From assembly GCA_032622095.1 (NCBI GenBank), contig CP136068.1, positions 61,838,025 through 61,902,024 of the forward strand: 64,000 nt of DNA, given 5' to 3'. The DNA is from Siphonodentalium dalli. Taxonomy: Eukaryota > Mollusca > Scaphopoda > Gadilida > Siphonodentaliidae. Below the pieces are notes generated by a model. The model saw nothing but the letters and a program-made list of their open reading frames with translations. It was not told where the DNA came from and searched no databases. A program made the translations under genes and the position numbers. Shown here one piece after another: positions 23,601 to 37,320 of the stretch (position 1 is the stretch's first letter; each line of letters starts with the position of its first letter).

Positions 23601-25710
23601 GAGTGGACAGGGAGGAACTCATAAGAGTGGACAGGGAGGAACTCATAAGAGTGGACAGGGAGGAACTCATAAGAGTGGACATGGAGGAACTAATAAGAGT
23701 GGACAGGCAGGAACTCATATAAGAGTGGACAGGCTGGAACTAATATACGAGTGGACAGGCTGGAACTCATATACGAGTGGACAGGCAGCAACTCATATAA
23801 GAGTGGACAGGGATGAACTCATAAGAGAGGACAGGGAGGAACTAATATATGAGTGTACATGAAGGAACTAATATAAGAGTGGACAGGGAGGAACTAATAT
23901 AAGAGTGGACAGGGAGGAACTAATATAAGAGTGGACAGGGAGGAACTAATATAAGAGTGGACAGGGAGGAACTAATATAAGAGTGGACAGGGAGGAACTC
24001 ATATAAGAGTGGACAGGGAGGAACTCATATAAGAGTGGACAGGCTGGAACTCATAAGAGTGGACAGGCAGGAATTCATATAAGAGTGGACAGTCAGCAAC
24101 TCATATAAGAGTGGACAGGGAGGAACTCATATAAGAGTGGACAGACAGCAACTCATATGAGAGTGGACATGGATGAACTCATATACTAGTGGCAGGCAGC
24201 AACTCATATACTAGTGGACAGGGAGGAACTCATATAAGAGTGGACAGGCAGGAACTCATATAAGAGTGGACAGTCAGCAACTCATATTAGAGTGGACAGG
24301 GAGGAACTCATAAGAATGGACAAGGAGGAACTCATATAAGAGTGGACAGGGAGGAACTCATATAAGAGTGGACAGGCTGGAACTCATATAAAAGTGGACA
24401 GGGAGGATCTCAAATAAGAGTGGACAGGGAGGAACTCATATAACAGTGGACAGGGAAGAACTCATATAAGAGTGGACATGCAGGAATTGATATAAGAGTG
24501 GACAGGCTGGGACTCATATAATAGTGGACAGGCAACAACTCATATAAGAGTGGACTGGGAGGAACTCATATAAGAGTGGAAAATGAGGGACTCATATAAG
24601 AGTGGACAATGAGGAACTCATATAAGAGTGGACTGTGAGGAACTCATATAAGAGTGGACAGGGAGGAACTAATATAAGAGTGGACAAGGATGTATTCATA
24701 TAAGAGTGGACATGCAGCAACTCATATAAGAGTGGACAGGGAGGAACTCATATAAGAGTGGACAGACAGCAACTCATATAAGAGTGGACATGGATGAACT
24801 CATATCTTAGTGGCAGGCAGCAACTCATATACTAGTGGGCAGGGAGGAACTCATATAAGAGGGGACAGGCAGGAACTCATATAAGAGTGGACAGTCAGCA
24901 ACTCATATAAGAGTGGACAGGGAGCAACTCATAAAAGAGTGGACAGGGAGCAACTCATAAAAGAGTGGACAGGGAGCAACTCATAAAAGAGTGGGCAGGG
25001 AGCAACTCATATACGAGTGGACAGGGAGCAACTCATATAAGAGTGGACACGCAGGAACTCATATAAGAGTGGACACGCAGGAACTCATATAAGAGTGGAC
25101 AGGGAGGAACTCATATAAGAGTGGACAGGGAGGAACTCATATACGAGTGGACAGAGAGGAACTCATATAAGAGTGGACAGACAGGAACTCATATAAGAGT
25201 GAACAGGGAGGAACTCATATGCGAGTGGACATGCAGGAACTCATATTAGAGTGGACAGGGAGGAACTCATATTAGAGTGGACAGGGAGGAACTCATAAGA
25301 GTGGACAGGGAGGAACTCTTATAAGAGTGGACAGGGAGGAACTCATATAAGATGGACAGGGAGGAACTCATATTATAGTGGACAGGGAGGAACTCATAAG
25401 AGTGGACAGGGAGGAACTCATATAAGAGTGGACAGGGAGGAACTCATATAAGAGTGGACAGGGAGGAACTCATATAAGAGTGGACAGGGAGGAACTCATA
25501 TAAGAGTGGACAGGGAGGAACTCATATAAGAGTGAACAGGGAGGAACCCATATAAGAGTGGACAGGCAGGAACTCATATAAGAGTGGACAGGCAGGAACT
25601 CATATAAGAGTGGACAGGCAGGAACTCATATAGCAGTGTACAGGGAGGAACTCATAAGAGTTGACAGGGAGGAACTCATATAAGAGTGGACAGGGAAGAA
25701 CTCATATAAG
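20691..25710 (+). repeat. 5.0-kb tandem duplication, copy 1
   Basis: AGTGGACTGTGGGG at 20,691 recurs at 25,711, and the delta tags TACATGAAGG at 21,901 and 23,856 recur at 26,895 and 28,850 (4,994 bp each). The offset falls from 5,020 to 4,994 and then to 4,968 bp near 24,991/29,959, each step one 26-bp monomer. The copy includes two 1,955-bp units and, at its end, an epsilon-zeta stretch with paired ACACGCAGG units (about 25,045-25,080) and TAGCAGTGTAC near 25,630. Confidence 0.88.
21901..23855 (+). repeat. 1,955-bp higher-order unit (phase set at TACATGAAGG)
   Basis: This unit contains, in order, AACTAATAT runs, alpha with CTCATATGAG (22,171), beta, second alpha, GAGCAAC runs, epsilon without ACACGCAGG, zeta, 24-bp units and delta. 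It spans 1,955 bp to the next TACATGAAGG. The following unit (from 23,856) differs by one extra consensus monomer near 24,000, which moves CTCATATGAG from the expected position to 24,152. The same pair recurs in the second 5.0-kb copy. Confidence 0.85.
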
Positions 25711-28700
25711 AGTGGACTGTGGGGAACTCATATAAGAGTGGACAGGGAGGAACTAATATAAGAGTGGACAAGGATGAATTCATATAAGAGTGGACATGCA
25801 GCAACTCATATAAGAGTGGACAGGGAGGAACTCATGTAAGAGTGGACAGACTGCAACTCATATAAGAGTGGACATGGATGAACTCATATACTAGTGGCAG
25901 GCAGCAACTCATATACTAGTGGACAGGGAGGAACTCATATAAGAGTGGACAGGCAGGAACTCATATAAGAGTGGACAGTCAGCAACTCATATAAGAGTGG
26001 ACAGGGAGCAACTCATAAAAGAGTGGACAGGGAGCAACTCATAAAAGAGTGGACAGGGAGCAACTCATAAAAGAGTGGACAGGGAGCAACTCATATACGA
26101 GTGGACAGGGAGCAACTCATATTAGAGTGGACAGGGAGGAACTCATATTAGAGTGAACAGGAAGGAACTCATATGCGAGTGGACATGCAGGAACTCATAT
26201 TAGAGTGGACAGGGAGGAACTCATATTAGAGTGGACAGGGAGGAACTCATATAAGATCGACAGGGAGGAACTCATATTAGAGTGGACAGGGAGGAACTCA
26301 TAAGAGTGGACAGGGAGGAACTCATATAAGAGTGGACTGGGAGGAACTCATATAAGAGTGGACAGGGAGGAACTCATATAAGAGTGGACAGGGAGGAACT
26401 CATATAAGAGTGGACAGGGAGGAACTCATATAAGAGTGAACAGGGAGGAACCCATATAAGAGTGGACAGGCAGGAACTCATATAAGAGTGGACAGGCAGG
26501 AACTCATATAAGAGTGGACAGGCAGGAACTCATATAGCAGTGTACAGGGAGGAACTCATAACAGTTGACAGGGAGGAACTCATATAAGAGTGGACAGGGA
26601 AGAACTCAAATAAGAGTGGACATGCAGGAATTCATATAAGAGTGGACAGGGAGGAACTCATAAGAGTGGACAGGGAGGAACTCATAAGAGTGGACAGGGA
26701 GGAACTCATAAGAGTGGACATGGAGGAACTAATAAGAGTGGACAGGCAGGAACTCATATAAGAGTGGACAGGCTGGAACTAATATACGAGTGGACAGGCT
26801 GGAACTCATATACGAGTGGACAGGCAGCAACTCATATAAGAGTGGACAGGGATGAACTCATAAGAGAGGACAGGGAGGAACTAATATATGAGTGTACATG
26901 AAGGAACTAATATAAGAGTGGACAGGGAGGAACTAATATAAGAGTGGACAGGGAGGAACTAATATAAGAGTGGACAGGGAGGAACAAATATAAGAGTGGA
27001 CAGGGAGGAACTAATATAAGAGTGGACAGGGAGGAACTCATATAAGAGTGGACAGGCTGGAACTCATAAGAGTGGACAGGCAGGAATTCATATAAGAGTG
27101 GACAGTCAGCAACTCATATAAGAGTGGACAGGGAGGAACTCATATAAGAGTGGACAGACAGCAACTCATATGAGAGTGGACATGGATGAACTCATATACT
27201 AGTGGCAGGCAGCAACTCATATACTAGTGGACAGGGAGGAACTCATATAAGAGTGGACAGGCAGGAACTCATATAAGAGTGGACAGTCAGCAACTCATAT
27301 TAGAGTGGACAGGGAGGAACTCATAAGAGTGGACAAGGAGGAACTCATATAAGAGTGGACAGGGAGGAACTCATATAAGAGTGGACAGGCTGGAACTCAT
27401 ATAAAAGTGGACAGGGAGGATCTCAAATAAGAGTGGACAGGGAGGAACTCATATAACAGTGGACAGGGAAGAACTCATATAAGAGTGGACATGCAGGAAT
27501 TGATATAAGAGTGGACAGGCTGGGACTCATATAATAGTGGACAGGCAACAACTCATATAAGAGTGGACTGGGAGGAACTCATATAAGAGTGGAAAATGAG
27601 GGACTCATATAAGAGTGGACAATGAGGAACTCATATAAGAGTGGACTGTGAGGAACTCATATAAGAGTGGACAGGGAGGAACTAATATAAGAGTGGACAA
27701 GGATGAATTCATATAAGAGTGGACATGCAGCAACTCATATAAGAGTGGACAGGGAGGAACTCATATAAGAGTGGACAGACAGCAACTCATATAAGAGTGG
27801 ACATGGATGAACTCATATACTAGTGGCAGGCAGCAACTCATATACTAGTGGGCAGGGAGGAACTCATATAAGAGTGGACAGGCAGGAACTCATATAAGAG
27901 TGGACAGTCAGCAACTCATATAAGAGTGGACAGGGAGCAACTCATAAAAGAGTGGACAGGGAGCAACTCATAAAAGAGTGGACAGGGAGCAACTCATAAA
28001 AGAGTGGACAGTGAGCAACTCATAAAAGAGTGGACAGGGAGCAACTCATATACGAGTGGACAGAGAGCAACTCATATTAGAGTGGATAGGGAGGAACTCA
28101 TATTAGAGTGAACAGGAAGGAACTCATATGCGAGTGGACATGCAGGAACTCATATTAGAGTGGACAGGGAGGAACTCATATTAGAGTGGACAGGGAGGAA
28201 CTCATATAAGATCGACAGGGAGGAACTCATATTAGAGTGGACAGGGAGGAACTCATAAGAGTGGACAGGGAGGAACTCATATAAGAGTGGACAGGGAGGA
28301 ACTCATATAAGAGTGGACAGGGAGGAAATCATATAAGAGTGGACCGGGAAGAACTCATATAAGAGTGGACAGGGAGGAACTCATATAAGAGTGAACAGGG
28401 AGGAACCCATATAAGAGTGGACAGGCAGGAACTCAAATAAGAGTTGACAGGCAGGAACTCATATAAGAGTGGACAGGCAGGAACTCATATAGCAGTGTAC
28501 AGGGAGGAACTCATAAGAGTTGACAGGGAGGAACTCATATAAGAGTGGACAGGGAAGAACTCAAAGAAGAGTGGACATGCAGGAATTCATATAAGAGTGG
28601 ACAGGGAGGAACTCATAAGAGTGGACAGGGAGGAACTCATAAGAGTGGACAGGGAGGAACTCATAAGAGTGGACATGGAGGAACTAATAAGAGTGGACAG

Positions 28701-30685
28701 GCAGGAACTCATATAAGAGTGGACAGGCTGGAACTAATATACGAGTGGACAGGCTGGAACTCATATACGAGTGGACAGGCAGCAACTCATATAAGAGTGG
28801 ACAGGGATGAACTCATAAGAGAGGACAGGGAGGAACTAATATATGAGTGTACATGAAGGAACTAATATAAGAGTGGACAGGGAGGAACTAATATAAGAGT
28901 GGACAGGGAGGAACTAATATAAGAGTGGACAGGGAGGAACTAATATAAGAGTGGACAGGGAGGAACTCATATAAGAGTGGACAGGGAGGAACTCATATAA
29001 GAGTGGACAGGCTGGAACTCATAAGAGTGGACAGGCAGGAATTCATATAAGAGTGGACAGTCAGCAACTCATATAAGAGTGGACAGGGAGGAACTCATAT
29101 AAGAGTGGACAGACAGCAACTCATATGAGAGTGGACATGGATGAACTCATATACTAGTGGCAGGCAGCAACTCATATACTAGTGGACAGGGAGGAAATCA
29201 TATAAGAGTGGACAGGCAGGAACTCATATAAGAGTGGACAGTCAGCAACTCATATTAGAGTGGACAGGGAGGAACTCATAAGAGTGGACAAGGAGGAACT
29301 CATATAAGAGTGGACAGGGAGGAACTCACATAAGAGTGGACAGGCTGGAACTCATATAAAAGTGGACAGGGAGGATCTCAAATAAGAGTGGACAGGGAGG
29401 AACTCATATAACAGTGGACAGGGAAGAACTCATATAAGAGTGGACATGCAGGAATTGATATAAGAGTGGACAGGCTGGGACTCATATAATAGTGGACAGG
29501 CAACAACTCATATAAGAGTGGACTGGGAGGAACTCATATAAGAGTGGAAAATGAGGGACTCATATAAGAGTGGACAATGAGGAACTCATATAAGAGTGGA
29601 CTGTGAGGAACTCATATAAGAGTGGACAGGGAGGAACTAATATAAGAGTGGACAAGGATGAATTCATATAAGAGTGGACATGCAGCAACTCATATAAGAG
29701 TGGACAGGGAGGAACTCATATAAGAGTGGACAGACAGCAACTCATATAAGAGTGGACATGGATGAACTCATATACTAGTGGCAGGCAGCAACTCATATAC
29801 TAGTGGGCAGGGAGGAACTCATATAAGAGTGGACAGGCAGGATCTCATATAAGAGTGGACAGTCAGCAACTCATATAAGAGTGGACAGGGAGCAACTCAT
29901 AAAAGAGTGGACAGGGAGCAACTCATAAAAGAGTGGACAGGGAGCAACTCATAAAAGAGTGGGCAGGGAGCAACTCATATACGAGTGGACAGGGAGCAAC
30001 TCATATAAGAGTGGACACGCAGGAACTCATATAAGAGTGGACACGCAGGAACTCAAATAAGAGTGGACAGGGAGGAACTCATATAAGAGTGGACAGGGAG
30101 GAACTCATATACGAGTGGACAGAGAGGAACTCATATAAGAGTGGACAGACAGGAACTCATATAAGAGTGAACAGGGAGGAACTCATATGCGAGTGGACAT
30201 GCAGGAACTCATATTAGAGAGGACAGGGAGGAACTCATATTAGAGTGGACAGGGAGGAACTCATAAGAGTGGACAGGGAGGAACTCTTATAAGAGTGGAC
30301 AGGGAGGAACTCATATAAGATGGACAGGGAGGAACTCATATTAGAGTGGACAGGGAGGAACTCATAAGAGTGGACAGGGAGGAACTCATATAAGAGTGGA
30401 CAGGGAGGAACTCATATAAGAGTGGACAGGGAGGAACTCATATAAGAGTGGACAGGGAGGAACTCATATAAGAGTGGACAGGGAGGAACTCATATAAGAG
30501 TGAACAGGGAGGAACCCATATAAGAGTGGACAGGCAGGAACTCATATAAGAGTGGACAGGCAGGAACTCATATAAGAGTGGACAGGCAGGAACTCATATA
30601 GCAGTGTACAGGGAGGAACTCATAAGAGTTGACAGGGAGGAACTCATATAAGAGTGGACAGGGAAGAACTCATATAAGAGTGGAC
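25711..30685 (+). repeat. 5.0-kb tandem duplication, copy 2
   Basis: This copy starts abruptly with ACTGTGGGGAAC straight after a zeta GGGAAGAACTC monomer. Elsewhere that monomer is followed by GTGGACATGCAGGAATTC, as it is at the end of this copy (30,681). Copy 1 thus ends and copy 2 begins within a shared GTGGAC at about 25,710. Private changes include CATAACAGTTGAC near 26,557, GGACCGGGAAG near 28,342 and CAAAGAAGAG near 28,562. Confidence 0.88.
26895..28849 (+). repeat. 1,955-bp higher-order unit, second-copy homologue
   Basis: TACATGAAGG occurs at 26,895 and 28,850, 1,955 bp apart, and CTCATATGAG at 27,165 and 29,120 at the same spacing. It is the counterpart of 21,901-23,855. Here the extra monomer after the AACTAATAT run is balanced by the loss of one AACTAATAT unit in the following copy, so the spacing of the alpha tag is unchanged. 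Confidence 0.85.
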
Positions 30686-31342
30686 ATGCAGGAATTCATA
30701 TAAGAGTGGACAGGGAGGAACTCATAAGAGTGGACAGGGAGGAACTCATAAGATTGGACAGGGAGGAACTCATAAGAGTGGACATGGAGGAACTCATAAG
30801 AGTGGACAGGCAGGAACTCATATAAGAGTGGACAGGCAGGAACTCATATAAGAGTGAACAGGGAGGAACTCATATGCGAGTGGACATGCAGGAACTCATA
30901 TTAGAGTGGACAGGGAGGAACTCATATTAGAGTGGACAGGGAGGAACTCATATAAGATGGACAGGGAGGAACTCATATTAGAGTGGACAGGGAGGAACTC
31001 ATAAGAGTGGACAGGGAGGAACTCATATAAGAGTGGACAGGGAGGAACTCATATAAGAGTGGACAGGGAGGAACTCATATAAGAGTGGACAGGGAGGAAC
31101 TCATATAAGAGTGGACAGGGAAGAACTCATATAAGAGTGAACAGGGAGGAACCCATATAAGAGTGGACAGGCAGGAACTCATATAAGAGTGGACAGGCAG
31201 GAACTCATATAAGAGTGGACAGGCAGGAACTCATATAGCAGTGTACAGGGAGGAACTCATAAGAGTTGACAGAGAGGAACTCATATAAGAGTGGACAGGG
31301 AAGAACTCATATAAGAGTGGACATGCAGGAATTCATATAAGA
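30686..31342 (+). repeat. Epsilon-zeta spacer between the 5.0-kb pair and block X1
   Basis: After TGCAGGAATTC and 24-bp units (to about 30,810), ATGCGAG appears at about 30,875. It is followed by two ATTAGAG units, AAGATGGAC, a consensus run, AACCCATAT near 31,150, TAGCAGTGTAC near 31,236 and TTGACAGAGAGG. This is a second epsilon-zeta cycle directly after the one at 30.0-30.7 kb, the same doubling seen at 40.0-41.1 kb and 44.4-45.6 kb. Confidence 0.75.
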
Positions 31343-31344
31343 GT

Positions 31345-31445
31345 GGACAGGGAGGAACTCATAAGAGTGGACAGGGAGGAACTCATAAGAGTGGACAGGG
31401 AGGAACTCATAAGAGTGGACATGGAGGAACTCATAAGAGTGGACA
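31345..31445 (+). repeat. Run of 24-bp monomers
   Basis: Four consecutive units lack one AT from CTCATATAAGAG, giving CTCATAAGAG and a 24-bp period. Because 24 is divisible by 3 the reading phase is held, producing an apparent repeat of the octapeptide VDREELIR. This is a length artefact and not evidence of a gene. Comparable runs occur at about 3,660-3,790, 9,480-9,670, 10,250-10,430, 41,040-41,110 and 58,720-58,810, nearly always in the zeta cassette downstream of TAGCAGTGTAC. Confidence 0.9.
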
Positions 31446-34343
31446 GGCTGGAACTCATATACGAGTGGACAGGCTGGAACTCATATAAGAGTAGACAGGC
31501 AGCGACTCATATAATAGTGGACAGGGATGAACTCATAAGAGAGGACAGGGAGGAACTAATATATGAGTGTACATGGAGGAACTAATATAAGAGTGGACAG
31601 GGAGGAACTAAAATAAGAGTGGACAGGGAGGAACTAATATAAGAGTGGACAGGGAGGAACTAATATAAGAGTGGACAGGGAGGAACTAATATAAGAGTGG
31701 ACAGGGAGGAACTCATATAAGAGTGGACAGGCTGGAACTCATAAGAGTGGACAGGCAGGAATTCATATAAGAGTGGACAGTCAGCAACTCATATAAGAGT
31801 GGACAGGGAGGAACTCATAAGAGTGGACAGACAGCAACTCATATAAGAGTGGACATGGATGAACTCATATACTAGTGGCAGGCAGCAACTCATATACTAG
31901 TGGACAGGGAGGAACTCATATAAGAGTGGACAGGCAGGAACTCATATAAGAGTGGACAGTCAGCAACTCATATTAGAGTGGACAGGGAGGAACTCATAAG
32001 AGTGGACAGGGAGGAACTCATATAAGAGTGGACAGGGAGGAACTCATATAAGAGTGGACAGGCTGGAACTCATATAAAAGTGGACAGGGAGGATCTCAAA
32101 TAAGAGTGGACAGGGAGGAACTCATATAACAGTGGACAGGGAAGAACTCATATAAGAGTGGACATGCAGGAATTCATATAAGAGTGGACAGGCTGGGACT
32201 CATATAATAGTGGACAGGCAACAACTCATATAAGAGTGGACTGGGAGGAACTCATATAATAGTGGAAAATGTGGGACTCATATAAGAGTGGACAATGAGG
32301 AACTCATATAAGAGTGGACTGTGAGGAACTCATATAAGAGTGGACAGGGAGGAACTAATATAAGAGTGGACAAGGATGAATTCATATAAGAGTGGACATG
32401 CAGCAACTCATATAAGAGTGGACAGGGAGGAACTCATATAAGAGTGGACAGACAGCAACTCATATAAGAGTGGACATGGATGAACTCATATACTAGTGGC
32501 AGGCAGCAACTCATATACTAGTGGACAGGGAGGAACTCATATAAGAGTGCACAGGCAGGAACTCATATGAGAGTGGACAGTCAGCAACTCATATAAGAGT
32601 GGACAGGGAGCAACTCATAAAAGAGTGGACAGGGAGCAACTCATAAAAGAGTGGACAGGGAGCAACTCATAAAAGAGTGGACAGGGAGCAACTCATATAA
32701 GAGTGGACAGGGAGCAACTCATATAAGAGTGGACACGCAGGAACTCATATAAGAGTGGACACGCAGGAACTCATATAAGAGTGGACAGGGAGGAACTCAT
32801 ATAAGAGTGGACAGGGAGGAACTCATATAAGAGTGGACAGAGAGGAACTCATATAAGAGTGGACAGGCAGGAACTCATATAAGTGTGAACAGTGAGGAAC
32901 TCATATGCGAGTGGACATGCAGGAACTCATATTAGAGTGGACAGGGAGGAACTCATATTAGAGTGGACAGGGAGGAACTCATAAGAGTGGACAGGGAGGA
33001 ACTCTTATAAGAGTGGACAGGGAGGAACTCATATAAGAGTGGACAGGGAGGATCTCATATAAGTGTGGACAGGGAGGAACTCATATAAGAGTGGACATGG
33101 AGGAACTCATATAAGAGTGGACAGGGAGGAACTCATATAAGAGTGGACAGGGAGGAACTCATATAAGAGTGAACAGGGAGGAACCCATATAAGAGTGGAC
33201 AGGCAGGAACTCATATAAGAGTGGACAGGCAGGAACTCATATAAGAGTGGACAGGCAGGAACTCATATAGCAGTGTACAGGGAGGAACTCATAAGAGTTG
33301 ACAGGGAGGAACTCATATAAGAGTGGACAGGGAAGAACTCATATAAGAGTGGACATGCAGGAATTCATATAAGAGTGGACACGGAGGAACTCATATAAAA
33401 TTGGACAGGGAGGAACTCATAAGAGTGGACAGGGAGGAACTCATCAGAGTGGACATGGAGGAACTCATAAGAGTGGTCAGGCAGGAACTCATATAAGAGT
33501 GGAAAGGCTGGAACTCATATACGAGTGGACAGGCTGGAACTCATATACGAGTGGACAGGCAGCAACTCATATAATAGTGGACAGCGAGGAACTCATAAGA
33601 GAGGACAGGGAGGAACCAATATATGAGTGTACATGGAGGAACTAATATAAGAGTGGACAGGGAGGAACTAATATAAGAGTGGACAGGGAGGAACTAATAT
33701 AAGAGTGGACAGGGAGGAACTAATATAAGAGTGGACAGGGAGGAACTAATATAAGAGTGGACAGGGAGGAACTCATATAAGAGTGGACAGGCTGGAACTC
33801 ATAAGAGTGGACAGGCTGGAACTCATAAGAGTGGACAGGCAGGAACTCATATAAGAGTGGACAGGGAGGAACTCATAAGAGTGGACATGGAGGAACTCAT
33901 AAGAGTGGACAGGCTGGAACTCATATACGAGTGGACAGGCAGGAACTCATATAAGAGTGGACAGGGAGGAACTCATATAAGAGAGGACAGGGAGGAATTA
34001 ATATATGAGTGTACAGGGAGGAACTAATATAAGAGTGGACAGGGAGGAACTAATATAAGAGTGGACAGGGAGGAACTCATATAAGAGTGGACAGGGAGGA
34101 ACTCATATAAGAGTGGACAGGCAGCAACTCATATAAGAGTGGACAGGCAGGAACTCATATAACAGTGTACAGGGAGGAACTCATAAGAGTTGACAGGGAG
34201 GAACTCATATAACAGTGGACAGGGAAGAACTCATACAAGAGTGGACAAGCAGGAATTCATATAAGAGTGACAGGCTGTGACTCAAATAAGAGTGGACATG
34301 CATGAACTCATATAAGAGTGGACAGGGAGGAACTCATATAAGA

Positions 34344-34368
34344 GTATACAGGTCCTACTCATATAAGA
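34344..34368 (+). repeat. 25-bp divergent GTATAC monomer, X1
   Basis: The unit begins GTATACAGGTCC, where the consensus has GTGGACAGGGAGG. It carries several changes in the first half and a 1-bp loss, with a normal second half. X1 alone has TACTC after GGTCC; other copies have AACTC. It is the most diverged recurrent monomer in the window. Confidence 0.88.
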
Positions 34369-37320
34369 GTGGACAGGGAGGAACTCATAAAAGAGTGGAC
34401 AGGGAGCAACTCATAAAAGAGTGGACAGGGAGTAACTCATAAAATAGTGGACAGGGAGCAACTCATATAAGAGTGGACAGGGAGCAACTCATATAAGAGT
34501 GGACACGCAGGAACTCATATAAGAGTGGACACGCAGGAACTCATAAAAGAGTGGACAGGGAGGAACTCATATAAGAGTGGACAGGGGGCAACTCATATAA
34601 GAGTGGAAAGAGAGGAACTCATATAAGAGTGGACAGGCAGGAACTCATATAAGAGTGAACAGGGAGGAACTCATATGCGAGTGGACAGGCAGGAACTCAT
34701 ATTAGAGTGGACAGGGAGGAACTCATATTAGAGGAGACAGGGAGGAACTCATATTAGAGTGGACAGGGAGGAAATCATATTAGAGGAGACAGGGAGGAAC
34801 TCATATAAGATGGACAGGGAGGATCTCATATTAGAGTGGACAGGGAGGAACTCATAAGAGTGGACAGGGAGGAACTCATATAAGAGTGGACAGGGAGTAA
34901 CTCATATAAGAGTGGACAGGGAGGAACTCATATAAGAGTGGACAGGGAGGAACTCATATAAGAGTGGACAGGGAGGAACTCATATAAGAGTGAACAGGGA
35001 GGAACGCATATAAGAGTGGTCAGGCAGGAACTCATATACGAGTGGACAGGCAGGAACTCATATAAGAGTGGACAGGCAGGAACACATATAAGATTGGTCA
35101 GGGAGGAACTCATATAAGAGTGGTCAGGGAGGAACTCATATTTGAGTGGACAGGGAGAAACTCATAAAAGAATGGACAGGGAGCAACTCATATAAGAGTG
35201 GACAGGCAGGAACACATATAAGAGTGGTCAGGGAGGAACTCATATTTGAGTGGACAGGGATAAACTCATAAAAGAATGGACAGGGAGCAACTCATATAAG
35301 AGTGGACAAGGATGAACTCATATAAGAGTGGACAGGCAGGAACTCATAAGAGTGGACAGGCAGGAACTCATATAAGAGTGGACAGGCTGGAACTCATATA
35401 CGAGTGGACAGGCTGGAACTCATATACGAGTGGACAGGCAGCATCTCATATAATATTGGACAGGTAGGAACTCATAAGAGAGGACAGGGAGAAACTAATA
35501 TATGAGTGTACATGGGGGAACTAATATAAGAGTGGACAGGGAGGAACTCATAAAAGAGTGGACAGGGAGCAACTCATAAAATAGTGGACAGGGAGCAACT
35601 CATATAAGAGTGGACAGGGAGCAACTCATATAAGAGTGGACACGCAGGAACTCATATAAGAGTGGACACGCAGGAACTCATATAAGAGTGGACAGGGAGG
35701 AACCCATATAAGAGTGGACAGGGAGCAACTCATATAAGAGTGGACAGAGAGGAACTCATATAAGAGTGGACAGGGAGGAACTCATATAAGAGTGGACAGG
35801 GAAGAACTCATATAAGAGTGGACATGCAGGAATTCATATAAGAGTGGACACGGAGGAACTCATATAAGAGTGGACAGGGAGGAACTCATAAGAGTGGACA
35901 TGGAGGAACTCATCAGAGTGGACATGGAGGAACTCAAAAGAGTGGTCAGGCAGGAACTCATATAAGAGTGGACAGGCTGGAACTCATATACGAGTGGACA
36001 GGCTGGAACTCATATACGAGTGGACAGGCAGCAACTCATATAATAGTGGACAGCGAGGGACTCATAAGAGAGGACAGGGAGGAACCAATATATGAGTGGA
36101 CAGGGAGGAACTAATATAAGAGTGTACAGGGAGGAACTAATATAAGAGTGGACAGGGAGGAACTCATATAAGAGTGGACAGGGAGGAACTCATATAAGAG
36201 TGGACAGGCAGCAACTCATATAAGAGTGGACAGGCAGGAACTCATATAACAGTGTACAGGGAGGAACTCATAAGAGTTGACAGGGAGGAACTCATATAAG
36301 ATTGGACAGGGAAGAACTCATATAAGAGTGGACATGCAGGAATTCATATAAGAGTGACAGGCTGGGACTCAAATAAGAGTGGACATGCAGGAACTCATAT
36401 AAGAGTGGACAGGGAGGAACTCATATAAGAGTGAACAGGGAGGAACCCATATAAGAGTGGACAGGCAGGAACTCATATAAGAGTGGACAGGCAGGAACTC
36501 ATATAAGAGTGGACAGGCAGGAACTCATATAGCAGTGTACAGGGAGGAACTCATAAGAGTTGACAGGGAGGAACTCATATAAGAGTGGACAGGGAAGAAC
36601 TCATATAAGAGTGGACATGCAGGAATTCATATAAAAGTGGACAGGGAGGAACTCATAAGAGTGGACAGGGAGGAACTCATAAGAGTGTACAGGGAGGAAC
36701 TCATAAGAGTGGACATGGAGGAACTCATAAGAGTGGACAGGCAGGAACTCATATAAGAGTGGACAGGCAGGAACTCATATAAGAGTGAACAGGGAGGAAC
36801 TCATATGCGAGTGGACATGCAGGAACTCATATTAGAGTGGACAGGGAGGAACTCATATTAGAGTGGACAGGGAGGAACTCATATAAGATGGACAGGGAGG
36901 AACTCATATTAGAGTGGACAGGGAGGAACTCATAAGAGTGGACAGGGAGGAACTCATATAAGAGTGGACAGGGAGGAACTCATATAAGAGTGGACAGGGA
37001 GGAACTCATATAAGAGTGGACAGGGAGGAACTCATATAAGAGTGGACAGGGAGGAACTCATATAAGAGTGAACAGGCAGGAACTCATATAAGAGTGGACA
37101 GGCAGGAACTCATATAGCAGTGTACAGGGAGGAACTCATAAGAGTTGACAGAGAGGAACTCATATAAGAGTGGACATGCAGGAATTCATATAAGAGTGGA
37201 CAGGGAGGAACTCATAAGAGTGGACAGGGAGGAACTCATAAGAGTGGACAGGGAGGAACTCATAAGAGTGGACATGGAGGAACTCATAAGAGTGGACAGG
37301 CAGGAACTCATATAAGAGTG

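Larger units (their letters stand above)
31343..36770 (+). repeat. Dispersed higher-order block X, copy X1
   Basis: Delta with the tag AAGAGTAGACAGGC (31,487-31,500) opens the block. Alpha, beta with GGAAAATGTGGG, alpha, epsilon, zeta with ACACGG and AAAATTGG, delta, the 25-bp GTATAC unit (34,344), epsilon, gamma (35,139/35,244), delta, epsilon and a final zeta follow. X1 matches X2 at offsets of 14,296, 14,218, 14,166 and 13,719 bp as indels accumulate. It matches X3 at a constant 27,075 bp from 33,378 to at least 36,351. Confidence 0.85.
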
